Assembly (NCBI RefSeq): GCF_000283155.1
Contig: NW_004454160.1
Coordinates: forward strand, 10,699,895 to 10,763,894
Direction of reading: 5' to 3'
DNA length: 64,000 bases
Source of the DNA: Ceratotherium simum simum
Lineage: Eukaryota; Chordata; Mammalia; Perissodactyla; Rhinocerotidae
In this document: positions 1 through 11,460 of the stretch, in pieces
How positions within the stretch are numbered: the first letter of the stretch is position 1
How the letters are laid out: the number at the start of each line of letters is the position of its first letter
Notes under the pieces: model-generated
Databases searched by the model: none
What the model was told of the DNA's origin: nothing
What the model saw: the letters and a program-made list of their open reading frames with translations, nothing else
Program-made: the position numbers and the translations under genes

Positions 1-479
1 TACAGTTAAGGTCTGATCCTCTCCAGGTGCCTGGGGTCGGGGTGGGGTGACAGGGGAAAGATGGCTTCTCTGCCCCCTCTGCCCCTCCCCTTTATGAGTC
101 CGCACCCTGGAGTGCTGGCCCTCTCAACACTCTGCCACAAGCACAGATGCAAACCCCTTCCTTTGGCTCCCCTCTGCACAGCTGAGGCTGGCTGGAACTT
201 TCCTGAGTTTTTACTACTTCCTACTATGGGAGAAAATTGGGGAAATTAACACAGAAAACACAAGAATCATAAAAATGGTATGGTCTACGAAGTGCAGGAT
301 TCTGGCCCAGTCCTCAGACCATGTAGGCTCTGTCTTGTTTCCAGTACCTTCTGAGTTGTCTGCATTCTTGCCTCAGGTGCCTGGCCTGGGTTCCCTCCTT
401 CCCGGGCACCAACCTCCCATCCTCTACCTGCCTCCTTCCTTCTCCCTCCTGCCCCTGGAGCTAGAAACGTAACCGCTGC
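1..479. other. Unassigned sequence
   Basis: Pyrimidine-rich, CT-biased DNA. No repeat family, splice-flanked exon or regulatory motif is recognised. The short open frames present have no recognisable protein similarity. Confidence 0.5.
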
Positions 480-560
480 TGTTTCCTAGCCATGACCCAG
501 AGAAGGTCACCGCTCAGGGACCATTTCCTCTTCTGTAAAATGAGAAGGGTAATGCCTCGG
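480..560 (+). repeat. MIR SINE fragment
   Basis: This is the central part of a MIR, the ancient tRNA-derived mammalian SINE. It aligns by eye with the consensus stretch that runs from the 'tgtgacc...caagt' block into 'cctcatctgtaaaatg' (here cctcttctgtaaaatgag). The tRNA-like head and the LINE-like tail are missing or too diverged to see. Confidence 0.55.
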
Positions 561-1045
561 CCTTCGAGTCCCGTTGGGAGGCGCAGATGAAATAACCGTG
601 TGATGGGCTTTGGGAACTTTCAAATCTTACACACAAACCTAAGAGAAACGGGAGGTGTGTAGATGGAGCCAGGGCCTGCCCCAGAGCCAGGATGACAAAG
701 GAACCTGAAAGAGGGGCAGTGGGTGCTGTTGACACAGCTGGTATCTGCAAAGCTCACCCTTGCCAGGTCCAGTCATCCTTGCCACGGGACTTGCAACCTG
801 ATCACAGACAAAGCAGCTTTACTTCAAGCAATGACACTTGCTTGAAGTGACTCTCCTGACTACCTGGTTGTAGATGAGGCTGAGAGTGGGAGAGCTGGAA
901 CACAGGGAAACTGAGGCTCAACATAGGGCCATGCTTTGAGGTTCCACCAAATCTGGTACAAGATCCCAGGGGAGCTCATGCCCTGGGAGGGGCACCTTTG
1001 GAGGCAGAATCCTTAAACCTCCTTGGGAAACTTTGCTTGGCATAA
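561..1045. other. Unassigned sequence
   Basis: Mixed-composition DNA with no recognised repeat or coding signal. A short 'gggaaactgaggctcaa' patch near 905 resembles a reversed MIR core but is too short to call. Confidence 0.4.
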
Positions 1046-1047
1046 TG

Positions 1048-1335
1048 AAATCCATAAAGTACCTACTATGTGTCAGGCACTGCGCTCAGTATTGAGGATA
1101 CAGCAGTGAACAGGATACACAAGGCTCCTGCCCTCATGGGGCATATAGTCTATAGATGAGACAGACACTAAGCAAATACACACATAATTATTATTATCCA
1201 CAGAGGCAAGAGCTCAGAATGAGCTCAGTGTATAATAGGGGAACTTGACTTTGTGCAAGGGTTGGGGGGAGGTCAGGAAGGCTTCCCTGAAAGTGCCGGT
1301 TGAGCTGTGAACTAGCTACAAGACACTGTTTGATT
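1048..1335 (-). repeat. L2 LINE 3' end
   Basis: The plus strand reads as the reverse complement of the L2 3' end: 'cctactatgtgtcaggcact', then 'ggatacagcagtgaac', 'cctgccctcatgggg' and, after a gap, 'ggaaggcttccctgaaagtg'. The order of blocks matches L2. The element is a non-functional 5'-truncated fossil. Confidence 0.75.
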
Positions 1336-2239
1336 ATTTCTAGCAAGTCAAAACTTTGCTCCCCACATGTCCCTTCAGCCCCCAAAGAGCTGGACAGAGA
1401 GTGTGGCTCTGAGGCCTTGGTAGAGGCCAGGCCCTAGGGTAGGGGATAAGACCTGGCAGTGATGGGGCAGGGAGGTCCTGAGGGGTGCAGCCTGGGCTCT
1501 GCCCCACAGTCCTTCTGGACCCCGCCCATCCCCCAGCACAGCCGAGCCAGTGAGGACTGCAAGATCCTGGCTGCTCAGCCACCCGTGGACGCAGCGGGGC
1601 AGGGCTCCATGACCTCACTGTAATGGTGTCCTACAGCCCCGCCAGCAGGAGGAGAAAACAAACACGGAAAAGTCCCCCGCGCTCCCAGATGCCTGTTCAG
1701 GAAAACTCAGGGCTCCAGGCTGCGGGCAGCATGCCCAGCTCAGGAGGCCTGAATGGAATTCGAAAGTGCTTTTTTCTCACTGAAAAATTCCAGAGATTGC
1801 TCAACATTCCTTTGACCCCAGGAGCTCGGGTTTGGCAGGAGGAGAGCTGGGGACCCCGAGCCTGTGGGCCTGACATAAGGCTCAGGACTGTCACGGTATG
1901 GCCCCTCTGCCCTGCTCCCTGGGGGACAGCGGGAGGGAGGTGGGGGGAGGGTAGGGAGGGGTTATGGAACTCCTTCCCCTCCCACATGCACATACAGGAG
2001 CACTGATAGTGGGGTGGACTTTGTGGGGCTGGGGGATGGGGAAATCTGCAGGCTTCATTGAGGGGAGAAGACGTTTCTGTTCCCTGCTGAGAACTGCCAT
2101 GTTCCCAAGAGGACCTAAAACTGGGGTCCCAGATGCTTGGGCCCTGGTGCAAAGGCCTGTTTTTCCAGCTCTCAGGAGCCACTGGCGTAGCTCACTGAGA
2201 TCGACCCTCTGTGGCCACCAGGAAGATGAGCTCCTTCTT
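1336..2239. other. Unassigned GC-rich sequence
   Basis: GC-rich, with runs of CCCC/GGGG. Open frames of 127 and 161 codons lie on opposite strands over the same bases, which is expected from few AT-rich stops rather than coding. No recognised domain, splice structure or repeat. Confidence 0.4.
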
Positions 2240-2420
2240 TCCAGCTTTCTGAGGAGCTTGGCTCAAATGCCCCCTCGTCCAGGCAGCCTGCTCCCTGCCT
2301 AGATTGAAATCCTTTCCTCTGATAAGGCACTTACCACATCCTGTCTCACATTGTAGTTGTTTCTTTAAATGTCTGCTCTTCTCTCCTCAGGAGGAAATGC
2401 TCCGGAAGGCAGGAGACTTT
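2240..2420 (+). repeat. Degenerate L2 fragment
   Basis: Blocks 'gctcaaatgccccctc' and 'ggcacttaccacatcctgt' resemble the L2 segment that encodes the end of ORF2 and runs into the 3' UTR. Divergence is high, so the call is tentative. Confidence 0.45.
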
Positions 2421-2469
2421 TTGATTCATATCTGTGTAATTCTGTAGGACCCAGCTGGCACGGAGATGT

Positions 2470-3400
2470 ACGTCCCGAGATGTTCACCACAGCATTACTT
2501 ACAATGGTGGAAAATGGCAAGTCATCTAAGTGTTTAAGAATAGGAGATTGATTAAATAAGTTGGCATCCTAAGCAGCCATTGGCAATTCCATTTTCAAAA
2601 ATATTTAAAGACATGGGAGAATATTAAAATCAACAAACTTACATCTTGCAGAGCTAAACAGTATTAACATTTTAGTGTTTCCTTTACATGTTTTTTTCTA
2701 TGTAGATATACACAAATACAGTAAAATCCTACCAAAATGTGATATGTGTGGGGATAAAAATTAAATTGTGTTAAGTGTGGAGTTGCATTATTGTGAAAGT
2801 AATGGATAACAGCAATTGGGGGGAGTCTATACTGTCACAAAAGGCACAAGATGAAGATGTCAAAAATTACTCTGCATTCAGCACTCTGTCCACTGAACTG
2901 AGAAAATCTCAAATGACCTTGAGGCTGTCACTTCCTAACCTCACCCATCTTGTCCTCAGAAGGGAAGGGCAGTGGGTGGCCAGTTTGAGAATGAGGGCGG
3001 GGAGAATGAAGCCTATTGATTATCTCCAATTTTGCATAATCACTGAATTCGACGTATATTTTTAATGAAATTAGAATCATACTGTCTATAAACGTATGTT
3101 TCATATCCTTTCTTATTTAACATTATATCTTAAGCAACACTCCATCTTATTAAACATTATTTTAAAATGTGTCATTATTGTAAATGTCCTTGTTTTTAAA
3201 AAAAGTTTTTGTTCTTATCTTTGACTTCCCCCCCTTATTCATACGGTGCAATTGCTAGGTCAAAAGGTATAAATATTTCCAAGATTATTGAATATAGTTC
3301 CAAATTTCCCTTCGAGAAAAGTTCCAAATTATACTCAGCAGCGGGAGAGAGTGTTGCCTGCAGCCCTGTCTGTTGGGGGTTAATCACTATTAAAGTGAGT
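2470..3400 (+). repeat. L1 LINE 3' fragments (old L1M-like)
   Basis: The first 170 bp match the L1 3' region by eye: 'ttcaccacagcattacttacaatgg', 'aaatggcaagtc', then 'gattgattaaataagtt' and 'agcagccattgg'. From about 2650 AT-rich sequence follows that resembles old L1 3' UTR, ending with the 'attgctaggtcaaaaggtat' and 'tccaaatttcccttcgag' blocks. This may be two separate old copies. No intact open frame remains. Confidence 0.6.
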
Positions 3401-3884
3401 AGATGGATCTGAGAGATGCTTCCAAAGGGAGAATTGATGGGGTTTGATGGCTGCTGGCTTGGGGGGGTGGGGAATGTTCAATCAAGATCAGGAGGTGTTG
3501 ATGGATTGAGGTCTTTGGCACGGGTGTATGTAAAGATGGGGAAGCCTTTAATGGAGAAAGGGGGAAAAGAAAGAGGATTGGGATCCAGAGAATAGCAATT
3601 TGGTTTGGAAATACTGCGTATTTAAAAGAAACAAACACAAAACCACAGATGATCCAGAAGATAAATAAGCAAAAACGTCTCCCCAAAAGAAAACATGCAA
3701 ATAGTTAAAGAATAACAAAGTGTCAATCTCATCATTCCATTCACTAAGATTCATTTGGTTGAAGAGAATAGAAATTTAAGTTTTACAAGTTTAGTCGACT
3801 GGGAGTATTTAGAGAAGAGTCACAAAAGACTGGAAGAGTAGAGATACAGCTAGGACCAGATCCACATGCATGAACAGGATTCAC
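3401..3884. other. Unassigned sequence
   Basis: Contains a G-rich stretch near 3461 and an AT-rich stretch after 3600. No recognised repeat or coding signal. Confidence 0.4.
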
Positions 3885-4310
3885 TCTCTCTCTCATCTTT
3901 GTTTTTCTCTCCAGGTCAACCTTATTCTCTCTCAGACTGGCATCGTCCCTGTGGCAGGAAGCGTGGCTTTCAGGAGCTTCTATGGCTCACCTATCACAGC
4001 TTTGCCTCCAGAGAGCTACTAAGACCTGCTCTCTCTGGTCTCAAGGTCAAAAATCTCAAGGAAGCGCTCTTATTCACCCAACATGGTCCACCAGTCCAGG
4101 CTTTAGGGTGGGCTATTATGACTGGCCACCTTAGGTCAAGTACCCTTCCTTGGGCTAATAAACAGTGTCTGAGGGCAGGATTTAGAAGAGAATGGAGCGT
4201 GCATGTGAACCCCATGGTTAGTCAGGAAAGTATGGTGCTCAGAAGAAGGGGGATGCTCTTCTGGGCACACAAAACAATGGATATTCACCGGATTCCTAGC
4301 ATACCCACGT
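3885..4310 (+). repeat. Ancient interspersed repeat, family not assigned
   Basis: Blocks such as 'gcagg..gcgtggctttcaggagcttc', 'tattatgactggcc', and the ending 'agaagaagggggatgctcttctgggca' followed by 'acaaaacaatggatattcac' match a widespread mammalian repeat that I recall but cannot name. A related piece lies near 39.2-40.0 kb. The 148-codon open frame over this stretch is best read as repeat sequence, not a gene. Confidence 0.45.
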
Positions 4311-4459
4311 AATTTTCTTCCCATACAAATAATGCCCCCAAATGTCCTCTCTTACCATAATGCAACCGTCCCCTTCCAATGGGATGTAACTCAAAGTCGT
4401 CCAGCTACTGCACCGGGCTCCAAGTCCTGAATCTACTAGATGGGAAATCTCTTTTTCCT

Positions 4460-5120
4460 CTGGTAGTTTTTAAGATTTTCTTGTTTATTCTTGATGTTCT
4501 GCAGATTTAGAACAGCATATATAGGTGTGGATTTATTATTTACTCTACTCAGTATTCAATGGGCACTTTCTGTCTGAGGATTCGGGGAATTTTTCACTGT
4601 TATCTCTTCAGTCTCCATCATTGGCTCTGATCCTTTCTTTTGAAACTCCTCTTGGATGGAGCCTGTCAAACTCTTTTCCATGTCTTGTAATTACCCTTTC
4701 ATGATTTTCCATTGTTATTTTTTTATCTCCTGTGCTGAGTTCTGAGCGAACTCCTCAGCTCCATCTTTCAAAGCACTAATTATTTATTCATCTATGTTTG
4801 GTCCAGAGCTTCCCCCACCTGTTCAGTTTTTATTTCAAGTACTGGATTTTTTCATTTTCAGGGTTTCTAATTGTTCCTCTTCCATATCCACTTACTCTTG
4901 CTCATTTCTTCCCTCATCTTTTGAGGATTCTAAACATACTTATTTTACAACCATTTTCATCTTACTCTACTATTTTCTTTTCATCTGGAGGAAGTTTACC
5001 TCCTGCTGATTGCTTTTGTTGGCAGCCTTTCTTCACATTAGTTTTCCTGTTTCTTTTCTGTCTCAGATCCACAGAGACATTTGTCTTCTTTTGATATGTG
5101 GCCGTGTCCTTTTATTTCCC
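4460..5120. repeat. Possible LINE-derived AT-rich segment
   Basis: T-rich sequence with phrases resembling antisense L1 ('cagtttttatttcaagtactgg', 'cattttcagggtttctaattg'). The resemblance is partial and orientation is uncertain. Confidence 0.3.
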
Positions 5121-5145
5121 TCTCTTTCTTGTGTCTCTCTTTCAC

Positions 5146-5580
5146 TAGAGAGGCATTGTGGAGTGATGGTTAAGAACTCAGGTTCTGGGGCTGGCCTTGT
5201 GACTTAGCAGTTAAGTGCACGCACTCTGCTGCTGGCGGCCCGGGTTCAGATCCCGGGCGTGCACCGATGCACCGCTTCTCCGGCCATGCTGAGGCCGCGT
5301 CCCACATACAGCAACTAGAAGGATGTGCAACTATGACATACAACTATCTACTGGGGCTTTGGGGGAAAAATAAATAAATAAATAAAATTATAAAAAGCTG
5401 CACGACCTCAGGCAGGTGTCTTCATCTCTCTGAGCCTCAGTTTCCCCATCTGTAAACTGAGGGATGATAATAGCACCTACTTAATAGGGTTGTTGGGAGG
5501 ATTGAGTGACTGATGCACATAAAGCCCTTAAAGAGTGCCTAGAACATAATGAGTGTTTAATACATGCTAGATATTATTTC
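5146..5580 (+). repeat. MIR SINE split by an ERE1
   Basis: The tRNA-like head occupies 5146-5186 ('aggcattgtggagtgatggttaagaactc'), and the body and tail occupy 5397-5580 ('cctcagtttccccatctgtaaa', 'gcacctacttaatagggttgttgggagg', 'agtgcctagaacataatgagtg'). About 50 bp of the expected middle is absent at the insertion point, so the SINE insertion came with, or was followed by, a small deletion. Confidence 0.85.
5187..5396 (+). repeat. ERE1-type tRNA-derived SINE
   Basis: Starts 'ggggctggccttgtgac', carries the tRNA-like promoter with box A-like 'gacttagcagtt' and box B-like 'gggttcagatcc', and continues through 'aaggatgtgcaactatgac' to 'tggggctttgggggaaaaa' and an (AAAT)n tail. This structure is the hallmark of perissodactyl ERE elements. 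No clear target-site duplication remains. Confidence 0.92.
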
Positions 5581-6134
5581 TACATATTTGGAGAAAATGA
5601 GGGAATTTGGGTGTGGATAGGAGTGGTGCTCGAAGCATTAACTTCAAGGACTATTTGATGGCAAGTCCAAGTCCACGATTCCTGAGTATATCTGTTCCTC
5701 TTCGTCAAGTCTTCTCATGGCTGCTCATGATCTTGTCCTTGTCGGCTATGTGATTACTACAACCACCAACCACCTCCAACACACCTCATATCAGATGCTG
5801 GTGGGAGGGAAATAGGGTAACCATTATAAATGCTTCCATTTAAAATGTGTGAAAAGGAGGAGATATGCAGTGGTCACTGGTCCAGCACTTAAACCACATC
5901 CAGCTGGACAGGGATGATGAGGTCAGGGCTGTGGCTGGTGAATATCCCTTCATCTTGGCAAAGAGTGAGTTCTCTGGTTGCCAGGCTGACTCTCCAGTTT
6001 CTGCCTGTTGGGAGCACTTCCCTTGTACACATCTACAAGACCCCTCATGAGCAGGGCAGTGAAGAGGATTCCCCCACTTGGGGCTCTACTGCCTCACGAA
6101 CCACTTCCTGATGGTCTAGATACCTGGGAATTGC
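5581..6134. other. Unassigned sequence
   Basis: No recognised repeat. Two overlapping 61-65 codon frames at 5865-6111 have no recognisable similarity. Confidence 0.4.
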
Positions 6135-6320
6135 CTCATGGTAGGGTTTCCCAAACCTACTGAGTGATAGAAATCTCCTGGGGAATTTGGTGAAAATACA
6201 GATTCTCAATCACCCCCCAAATCCAGACTCTCCAAGGGAGGTGCTTGGGAATCTGTATTTTTAACAATCATCCCAGGTGATTCTTATCATTAAGAAAGTT
6301 TGAAAAATAACTACCTTAGT
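6135..6320 (+). repeat. MER5A-like hAT MITE
   Basis: Recognised blocks in order: 'tttcccaaacctactgagtg', 'aaatctcctggggaatttgg', 'aaatacagattctcaat', 'gaatctgtatttttaacaa', 'tcccaggtgattcttatca'. These match the short non-autonomous Charlie/hAT elements of mammals. It is a non-coding fossil. Confidence 0.75.
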
Positions 6321-7424
6321 GGTTGGAGCAATCACACACCTCACTTTGGCAGATTTGGGCTTTTTTAGCACTTCAACCCTGAAAACCTTAATCATCTGAC
6401 TGTGAGTTTCATTTTGGGGGTCTCTGTTAGCCAATAACCAACCCCTGAAAGTCGTGAGGCAGGAGGGGCATGTTGGACCCCACCCACATGGCTCCAGCTT
6501 CTTAGAACAGTCCTGAAGGCTCTGCCCGTCCCCTAGGGCTCAGTGGGAAATGTGAGGATGGCTGGCTGCCCTGCCCTCAATGTTGTCCCTGCTTGGGGTC
6601 TTTCACATCACAGTGGGCTGGGGTGGGGAGAGGCTGGCAATTCCTTGTGAGGCAGGGAGTGCACACCATGAGGTGCTTGGCTGGTTGTGGTCCTTCCCGG
6701 GTATCACCATTCCAATTTCCAGGATTCTACAGCTTCTTAATCAGTGCAGAACCTTTAGCATGGGGCAGAGCTTTAGGCTCTTGCTGTTGAGTATAGGGCA
6801 TGACTCTGTAACCTTGACCCTTTGGGACTGCTGGCTACCAACAGAAAGACCTCTCTTAAAGCTGTATCTGTCTGTCCAGAGGCTCCCTGAATGCTTGCTT
6901 CTCCCTAGTCTTCTCTTCTTCTCTTTCATAGCACCCTACCAAAGGCTGAGAGAAATGATTGACACATTCTATTATCCTAGTATTTTCATACCAAAGTATA
7001 AGTCTGAATGGTACATGGTCTGAATCCTAAGAGCCACTGGAAAATAGTCTAACCAACAGCCTTGATAACATAAAAATAGGGAATGCAGTTTTCCCAGCCT
7101 AGGATCTATAACTGCTGCTGGCAGCGCCTCTCCCTAACCAACCTTGATCCGGCCATTTGGGGCTCATCAATTTCCACACCCTGATCAGGTTCAGATTTCT
7201 CTTGTGCCCATGGCAGAAACATGCCCCTGGCAGCTGCTGTGACTCACCTCTCCCTCTGCACTAACACAGAAGAGTGGCGTTTGTTTTCTCTAATCCTAAA
7301 ACTTTAAATTGCGAAAAAAGTTTCTGAATGGCTTAGCTTGGCTCAGAGATCCAGCTCGATTTTGGACCACATGTATGGAAGGGAGGGAGTATTTCCCAGA
7401 AAAGTCTTTTCTGGGTAGACAGAA
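6321..7424. other. Unassigned sequence
   Basis: Over 1 kb with no confident repeat call. The 147-codon frame at 6580-7023 shows no known domain, no splice context and no codon pattern that I can separate from chance. Confidence 0.4.
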
Positions 7425-8610
7425 CAATAGATGTGCTCTACCCCCAAAATCAAAGAAATACAAATTAAAATGGCAATTAAATACCATTGGGATGAAATGA
7501 AATGTAGATACCCAATGCAGTTTTCTATTGCTGTGGTAACAAATTACCACAAGTTTAGTGGCTTAAAACAACCCAAATGTATTCTCTTACAGTTCTGTAG
7601 TTAGAAGTCCAGTGCAGTCGCACTGGGCTAAGATCAAGGCGTCAGCAGGGCTGTGCTCCTTCTGGAGGCTCTAGGGGAGAATTTATTTCTTTGCCCTTTC
7701 CAGCAGCTAGACATCTCCCACATTCCTTGGCTCATGGCCCCTTCCTCCTCCTTCAAAACCAGCCACATGGGGCTGAGTTGCACACAGCTGTCTTTCTGGG
7801 TTCTCTTCTGGTTCCCTCTTCCACTTTTAAGGACCCTTGTGATTACATTGGGCTCATCTAGCTAATCCCAGATAATTTCCTCATCTCACGATCAGCAGAT
7901 TAGCAACCTTAATACCCCTTTGCCACGTAAGTCAACTTGTTCACAGGTTCCAGGGATCAGAGGAGGACATCTTTCTGGGGGGCCTTTATTCTGATTATCA
8001 CAGCTGGTGAGAGTGCAGTGCATAGATTCTCTCCATTTCTTTAGGCAAAAGTGTAAATTGGCATAAAATTCCTGAAAAGTAGGTTGATAGTTTGATAAAA
8101 TAGGCCTTAAAATGTTCATATTTGTTCATCCAATAATTCTAATGATCTGTTCTAAAAAAATAATGCTAAATATGTGTGGCGGGTGGAATTTATACTCTAA
8201 AATACTCATCACCACTTTACTTATACCACCAAAAAATTGGAAACAACCCTAATGCCCAGTGGTGGTAAGGCTAAGTAAGATATATTATATCCATATAGGG
8301 AAATATTAGGTTGATAGTAAGAAGTTTTGTTTCTGAGAAGCTTTTAATAAAATGAAAATATGTATATGCCCTAATATTAAGTAAAAAGAGGAGGATGCCT
8401 GTACTTTCTGCTCAATTTTGCTCTAAAAATAATAAAGTCTATTAATAAAAAAAGAGGAGGATACAAAACAATCATAGATACAATACGATCCAAAAAAATA
8501 GATGTACAAATGGCCTGGAAAGAAAAATGTTAACAGTAGTTACCCTATGGGTGGTGAGATTATTTGCAGGTTATTTTTTTCTTCATATCTGTCTTTTAAT
8601 TTATTTTTAA
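7425..8610 (+). repeat. L1 LINE 3' part, split by an MLT1-type LTR
   Basis: The left piece (7425-7511) has 'caaagaaatacaaattaaaatgg' and 'aaataccattgggatg'. The right piece (8004-8610) has 'gtaaattggcataaaattcc', 'aaaattggaaacaaccctaatgcc' and 'gttaacagtagttaccctatggg'. Together they follow the L1 order from late ORF2 to the 3' UTR. Frames are broken throughout. Confidence 0.8.
7512..8003 (-). repeat. MLT1-type (ERVL-MaLR) solo LTR
   Basis: The plus strand begins 'tgcagttttctattgctgtgg' then 'taacaaattaccacaa' and 'gtggcttaaaacaacc', and ends 'ggcctttattctgattatcaca'. That is the reverse complement of a MaLR LTR whose sense end carries the AATAAA signal region. It lies between two collinear L1 pieces, so it inserted into that L1. 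No internal retroviral sequence flanks it. Confidence 0.75.
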
Positions 8611-8870
8611 ATTGGCCCTTACATGCGCAGAGTTGGGTTAATCATAATCCTTATTTCATGACACACTCTTATCATTATTTTAGGCGTGACCACTTCTATT
8701 TATTTATTTGGTTAGTTTGGCAGTTATTTTGATAATGGAATAAGTACCCACACACCTAACACTCAAAGCAGGAGCATCCTTAACCACGCCAGCCACACCC
8801 ACACCCTCCCTGCAATTCTCCCTATTCAACGTTAACCATGACCCTGAATCCCATGCTTATCTTTTCTTTG
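8611..8870. other. Unassigned sequence
   Basis: AT-rich then C-rich ('cacgccagccacacccacacc'). It may still be LINE-derived but no block is diagnostic. Confidence 0.4.
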
Positions 8871-8884
8871 CTTTACTTTTTTAT

Positions 8885-9072
8885 TTATTTTTTTTTGCAG
8901 CGGAAGATTCTCCCTGGGCTAACATCTATTGCCAACCTTCCTCTATTTTGTGAGTGGGTTGCCGCCACAGCATGGCTGCCAATGAATGGTGTAGGTCTGC
9001 ACCCAGGAACTGAACCTGGGCCGCCAAAGCAGAACATGCCAAACTTAACCACTAGGCCACAGGGCCAGCCCC
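8885..9072 (-). repeat. ERE2/3-type SINE with target-site duplication
   Basis: The plus strand shows T-rich tail, 'gaagattctccctgggctaa', 'catctattgccaacc', then the reversed tRNA-like head ending 'cttaaccactaggccac' and 'agggccagcccc'. An imperfect duplication flanks it: gctttacttttttat (8871-8885) and gctttcctttttata (9073-9087). Confidence 0.88.
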
Positions 9073-9087
9073 GCTTTCCTTTTTATA

Positions 9088-9674
9088 TAGTTTTATTGCA
9101 TCTATTGTGGGATTGCCACCTCCTTGCAAAGTCCTCTTCTTTCATGTTTTCCTGAGTCTTGCAAGGGGGAAGTGTTTTTATTCTTAGACAAAAGAAGTTC
9201 TTCTACACTCAAGCAGGGAGTGTTGATATAATAGTAACTGATGAAAGGCCGTTTTAACAGTTTATCCTTCAAACCGTCTACAGTCATTCCAATAATACCT
9301 ACACTCAGTTCAGAGGTTGCGATTCAACACCTGGATGTGTGGTGGTCAAATCCTAAGCTCCTGGCGAAGGGAGATTTTGAGGAGCCCTTGAGTTTCATGT
9401 GGGACCCAGGCCTTCCTTGAGGGGAGACCACTTTCCCTTGTCTCATTCTCTGGTCTATCTCAAGATGGTGCCAGGTCATTCCTGCCTCCTGGGACACAGG
9501 TGACCCACTTGGAACCCAGATGGATAAGTCAAAGGCCTCTGGCCCAAGCTTTCTCAGGTCAAATTAATTCTAGGGCTCTCAGGCTGACTTCTCTGTTCAG
9601 GCATTTCATTTTTATCTCAAGCACTTGGTAAATATTTCACCAAGAAATCCCTTATGAGCATCAGCTATATGTCT
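9088..9674. other. Unassigned sequence
   Basis: No recognised repeat, exon or RNA structure. Confidence 0.4.
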
Positions 9675-9850
9675 TCAGACCAAAGGTCTTAACCAAGGAC
9701 CCCTTTCAGAATCACCTGAGAAGCCTTTAAAAAATGCAGATACCTAGGATCAACCACATCCCCAGAGGTGCTGTAAAGCTGGTGTCAGGACTATTAAAGC
9801 ATTCCCCAGAGACCAGATATACACTCTTGGTTAAGAACCAGAGCGCTAGA
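9675..9850 (+). repeat. MER5-like hAT MITE
   Basis: Blocks 'ggtcttaaccaaggacccc', 'cagaatcacctgagaagcct', 'ttaaaaaatgcagatacct' and 'ccccagaggtgctg' match the MER5 group in order. The end 'ggttaagaaccagagc' would be the degraded second inverted terminus. Confidence 0.65.
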
Positions 9851-10337
9851 CGGTGTCTGGACGAGACTCACCTGCCTTGGCCTTCACTAAACTCTTCAAG
9901 GTAATTCCAGCTCCCCGGGCACCTGGCTTTTAGCTCTACGTTTCAGGAGACAGATGTCCATCTTTTTTTTTTCTCATACCTCCCAGCAAATTGACGTTCA
10001 CCTTCTGACTATCAGGAAAGGGGCCAACTGTCCTCGAGAGATGCTTGCGTTGGCAGTTTTTCATATTTTGGCCACTGTGGTTTCCGGCAGATATTTCAGA
10101 TCTCTTTCTTTCTCTGGCCTCTCTCTGCCTACCTCTCTCTCTGTCTTTTTTTTCTCTCTCTGTCCCTCCCCATCTCTCATTTCAGATTACCCAGCAGGTC
10201 AGCTTTGTTCTTTTCCCCATGGAATAGGCACCTGCAGACTTCCATCTTCCCTTTCAGAGACCCAAGAGGCAAAAGGATTTCTCTCTTGAGGACTAGTTTG
10301 AAAAATCTTGCAGAAAAACCATATTTGAGAGAAAATT
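9851..10337. other. Unassigned sequence with CT-rich stretch
   Basis: Bases 10100-10180 are a CT-rich low-complexity run ('tctctctctgtctttttttt'). The rest is unassigned. Frames over this run are biased to Ser/Leu/Phe and are not credible genes. Confidence 0.45.
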
Positions 10338-10553
10338 TGAGTAATGGCTCAGAGCACGGACTCCAGAGCCAGAGTTCAAATCCTGGCTGTGTGAACACAG
10401 ACAAGTTATTTAACCTCCTAGTATCTCAGTTTCCCCATCTGTAAAGTGAAGACAATAATTGTACCTACTCCATTGGGTTGTCGGGAGGATTCAATGTGCT
10501 AATGATGCACTCAGAACAGTTCCTGGTATGTAGTAAGTGCTGCATAAGTAGGT
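10338..10553 (+). repeat. MIR SINE, near full length
   Basis: Contains 'gctcagagcacggactccag', 'gttcaaatcctggctgtgtg', 'cagtttccccatctgtaaag', 'gggttgtcgggaggattcaa' and 'cctggtatgtagtaagtgctg', which is the full MIR order from tRNA-like head to LINE-like tail. Confidence 0.9.
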
Positions 10554-10927
10554 GACCACACGTCCTGTAGACGACTCAAGAATGTTTAATTTACTTTATG
10601 AAATCAACTCTCTAAAAGTAGAAGAAATAAGGTGAGGTCCTTTGTTGGACCTGGTTCTAAAGCATGTGTCAATATTGGTTTATGATGTAGAAGTGACTGG
10701 ACCTTGGGAGAAAGCCACTGCTTCATCGTGGAGCCCTTTATGGTACAAAAGGGATCTGTGCTCATAGAACATATTTAGCCATGTTCACTTCACTTAAGGA
10801 AAGTAGATTTCAACAAGTTGGGAAATTTGCATGAGTCAGAAATTTTAAAGAGAAGCTAAAGAGCTTCAGAAATCTCCAAAGAATAAAATTCTCGTTATAC
10901 AATCATGGATTAACCGAGGAAGCATGC
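10554..10927. other. Unassigned sequence
   Basis: AT-leaning DNA without a recognised element. Confidence 0.4.
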
Positions 10928-11460
10928 TTGGCCCCTCCCTCTCCCTCCTGCCCTGTGTTTCATCCCCTGCCAAGTACTGTCCATTTTACATCCTAAATTT
11001 GTCTTGGCCTTTCTTCCCATTCCCACATCACCCACTCTTGTTCAGACTACCTTAATTATTCAGCTGGGCTGCAGCATCAGCTTCCCAACCGGCCTCCTCC
11101 TATCAACTCTGGCCTTTTCCAGAGTTCCAGTGCATTCTTCACTCTCTACACTGTAGCCAGAGTGATTGTTTTGAAATACAAATCTGATTGTATTCCTGCT
11201 GTCCCTATCCCATCTCCACACCCCTGAAACCACTCAGCGGCTACCCCATGCTTTCAGGATAAAGAAAAATAGCTTTAATAGCCTACCAGGTGCTGCAGAG
11301 TCTGGCCCTCACCTATCTCTCCGGCTCCACCAGCTCTACCGGCTCCATCTCATGCTCTCTACTCACAGTGTCTTTCCTTCAGGCCTGCGTAATCACCAAG
11401 CTTCCCTGTGTCACAGGCCCTTTTAAAAGGCTCCTTCCACCCCTGCCTTTTAAAAAAACA

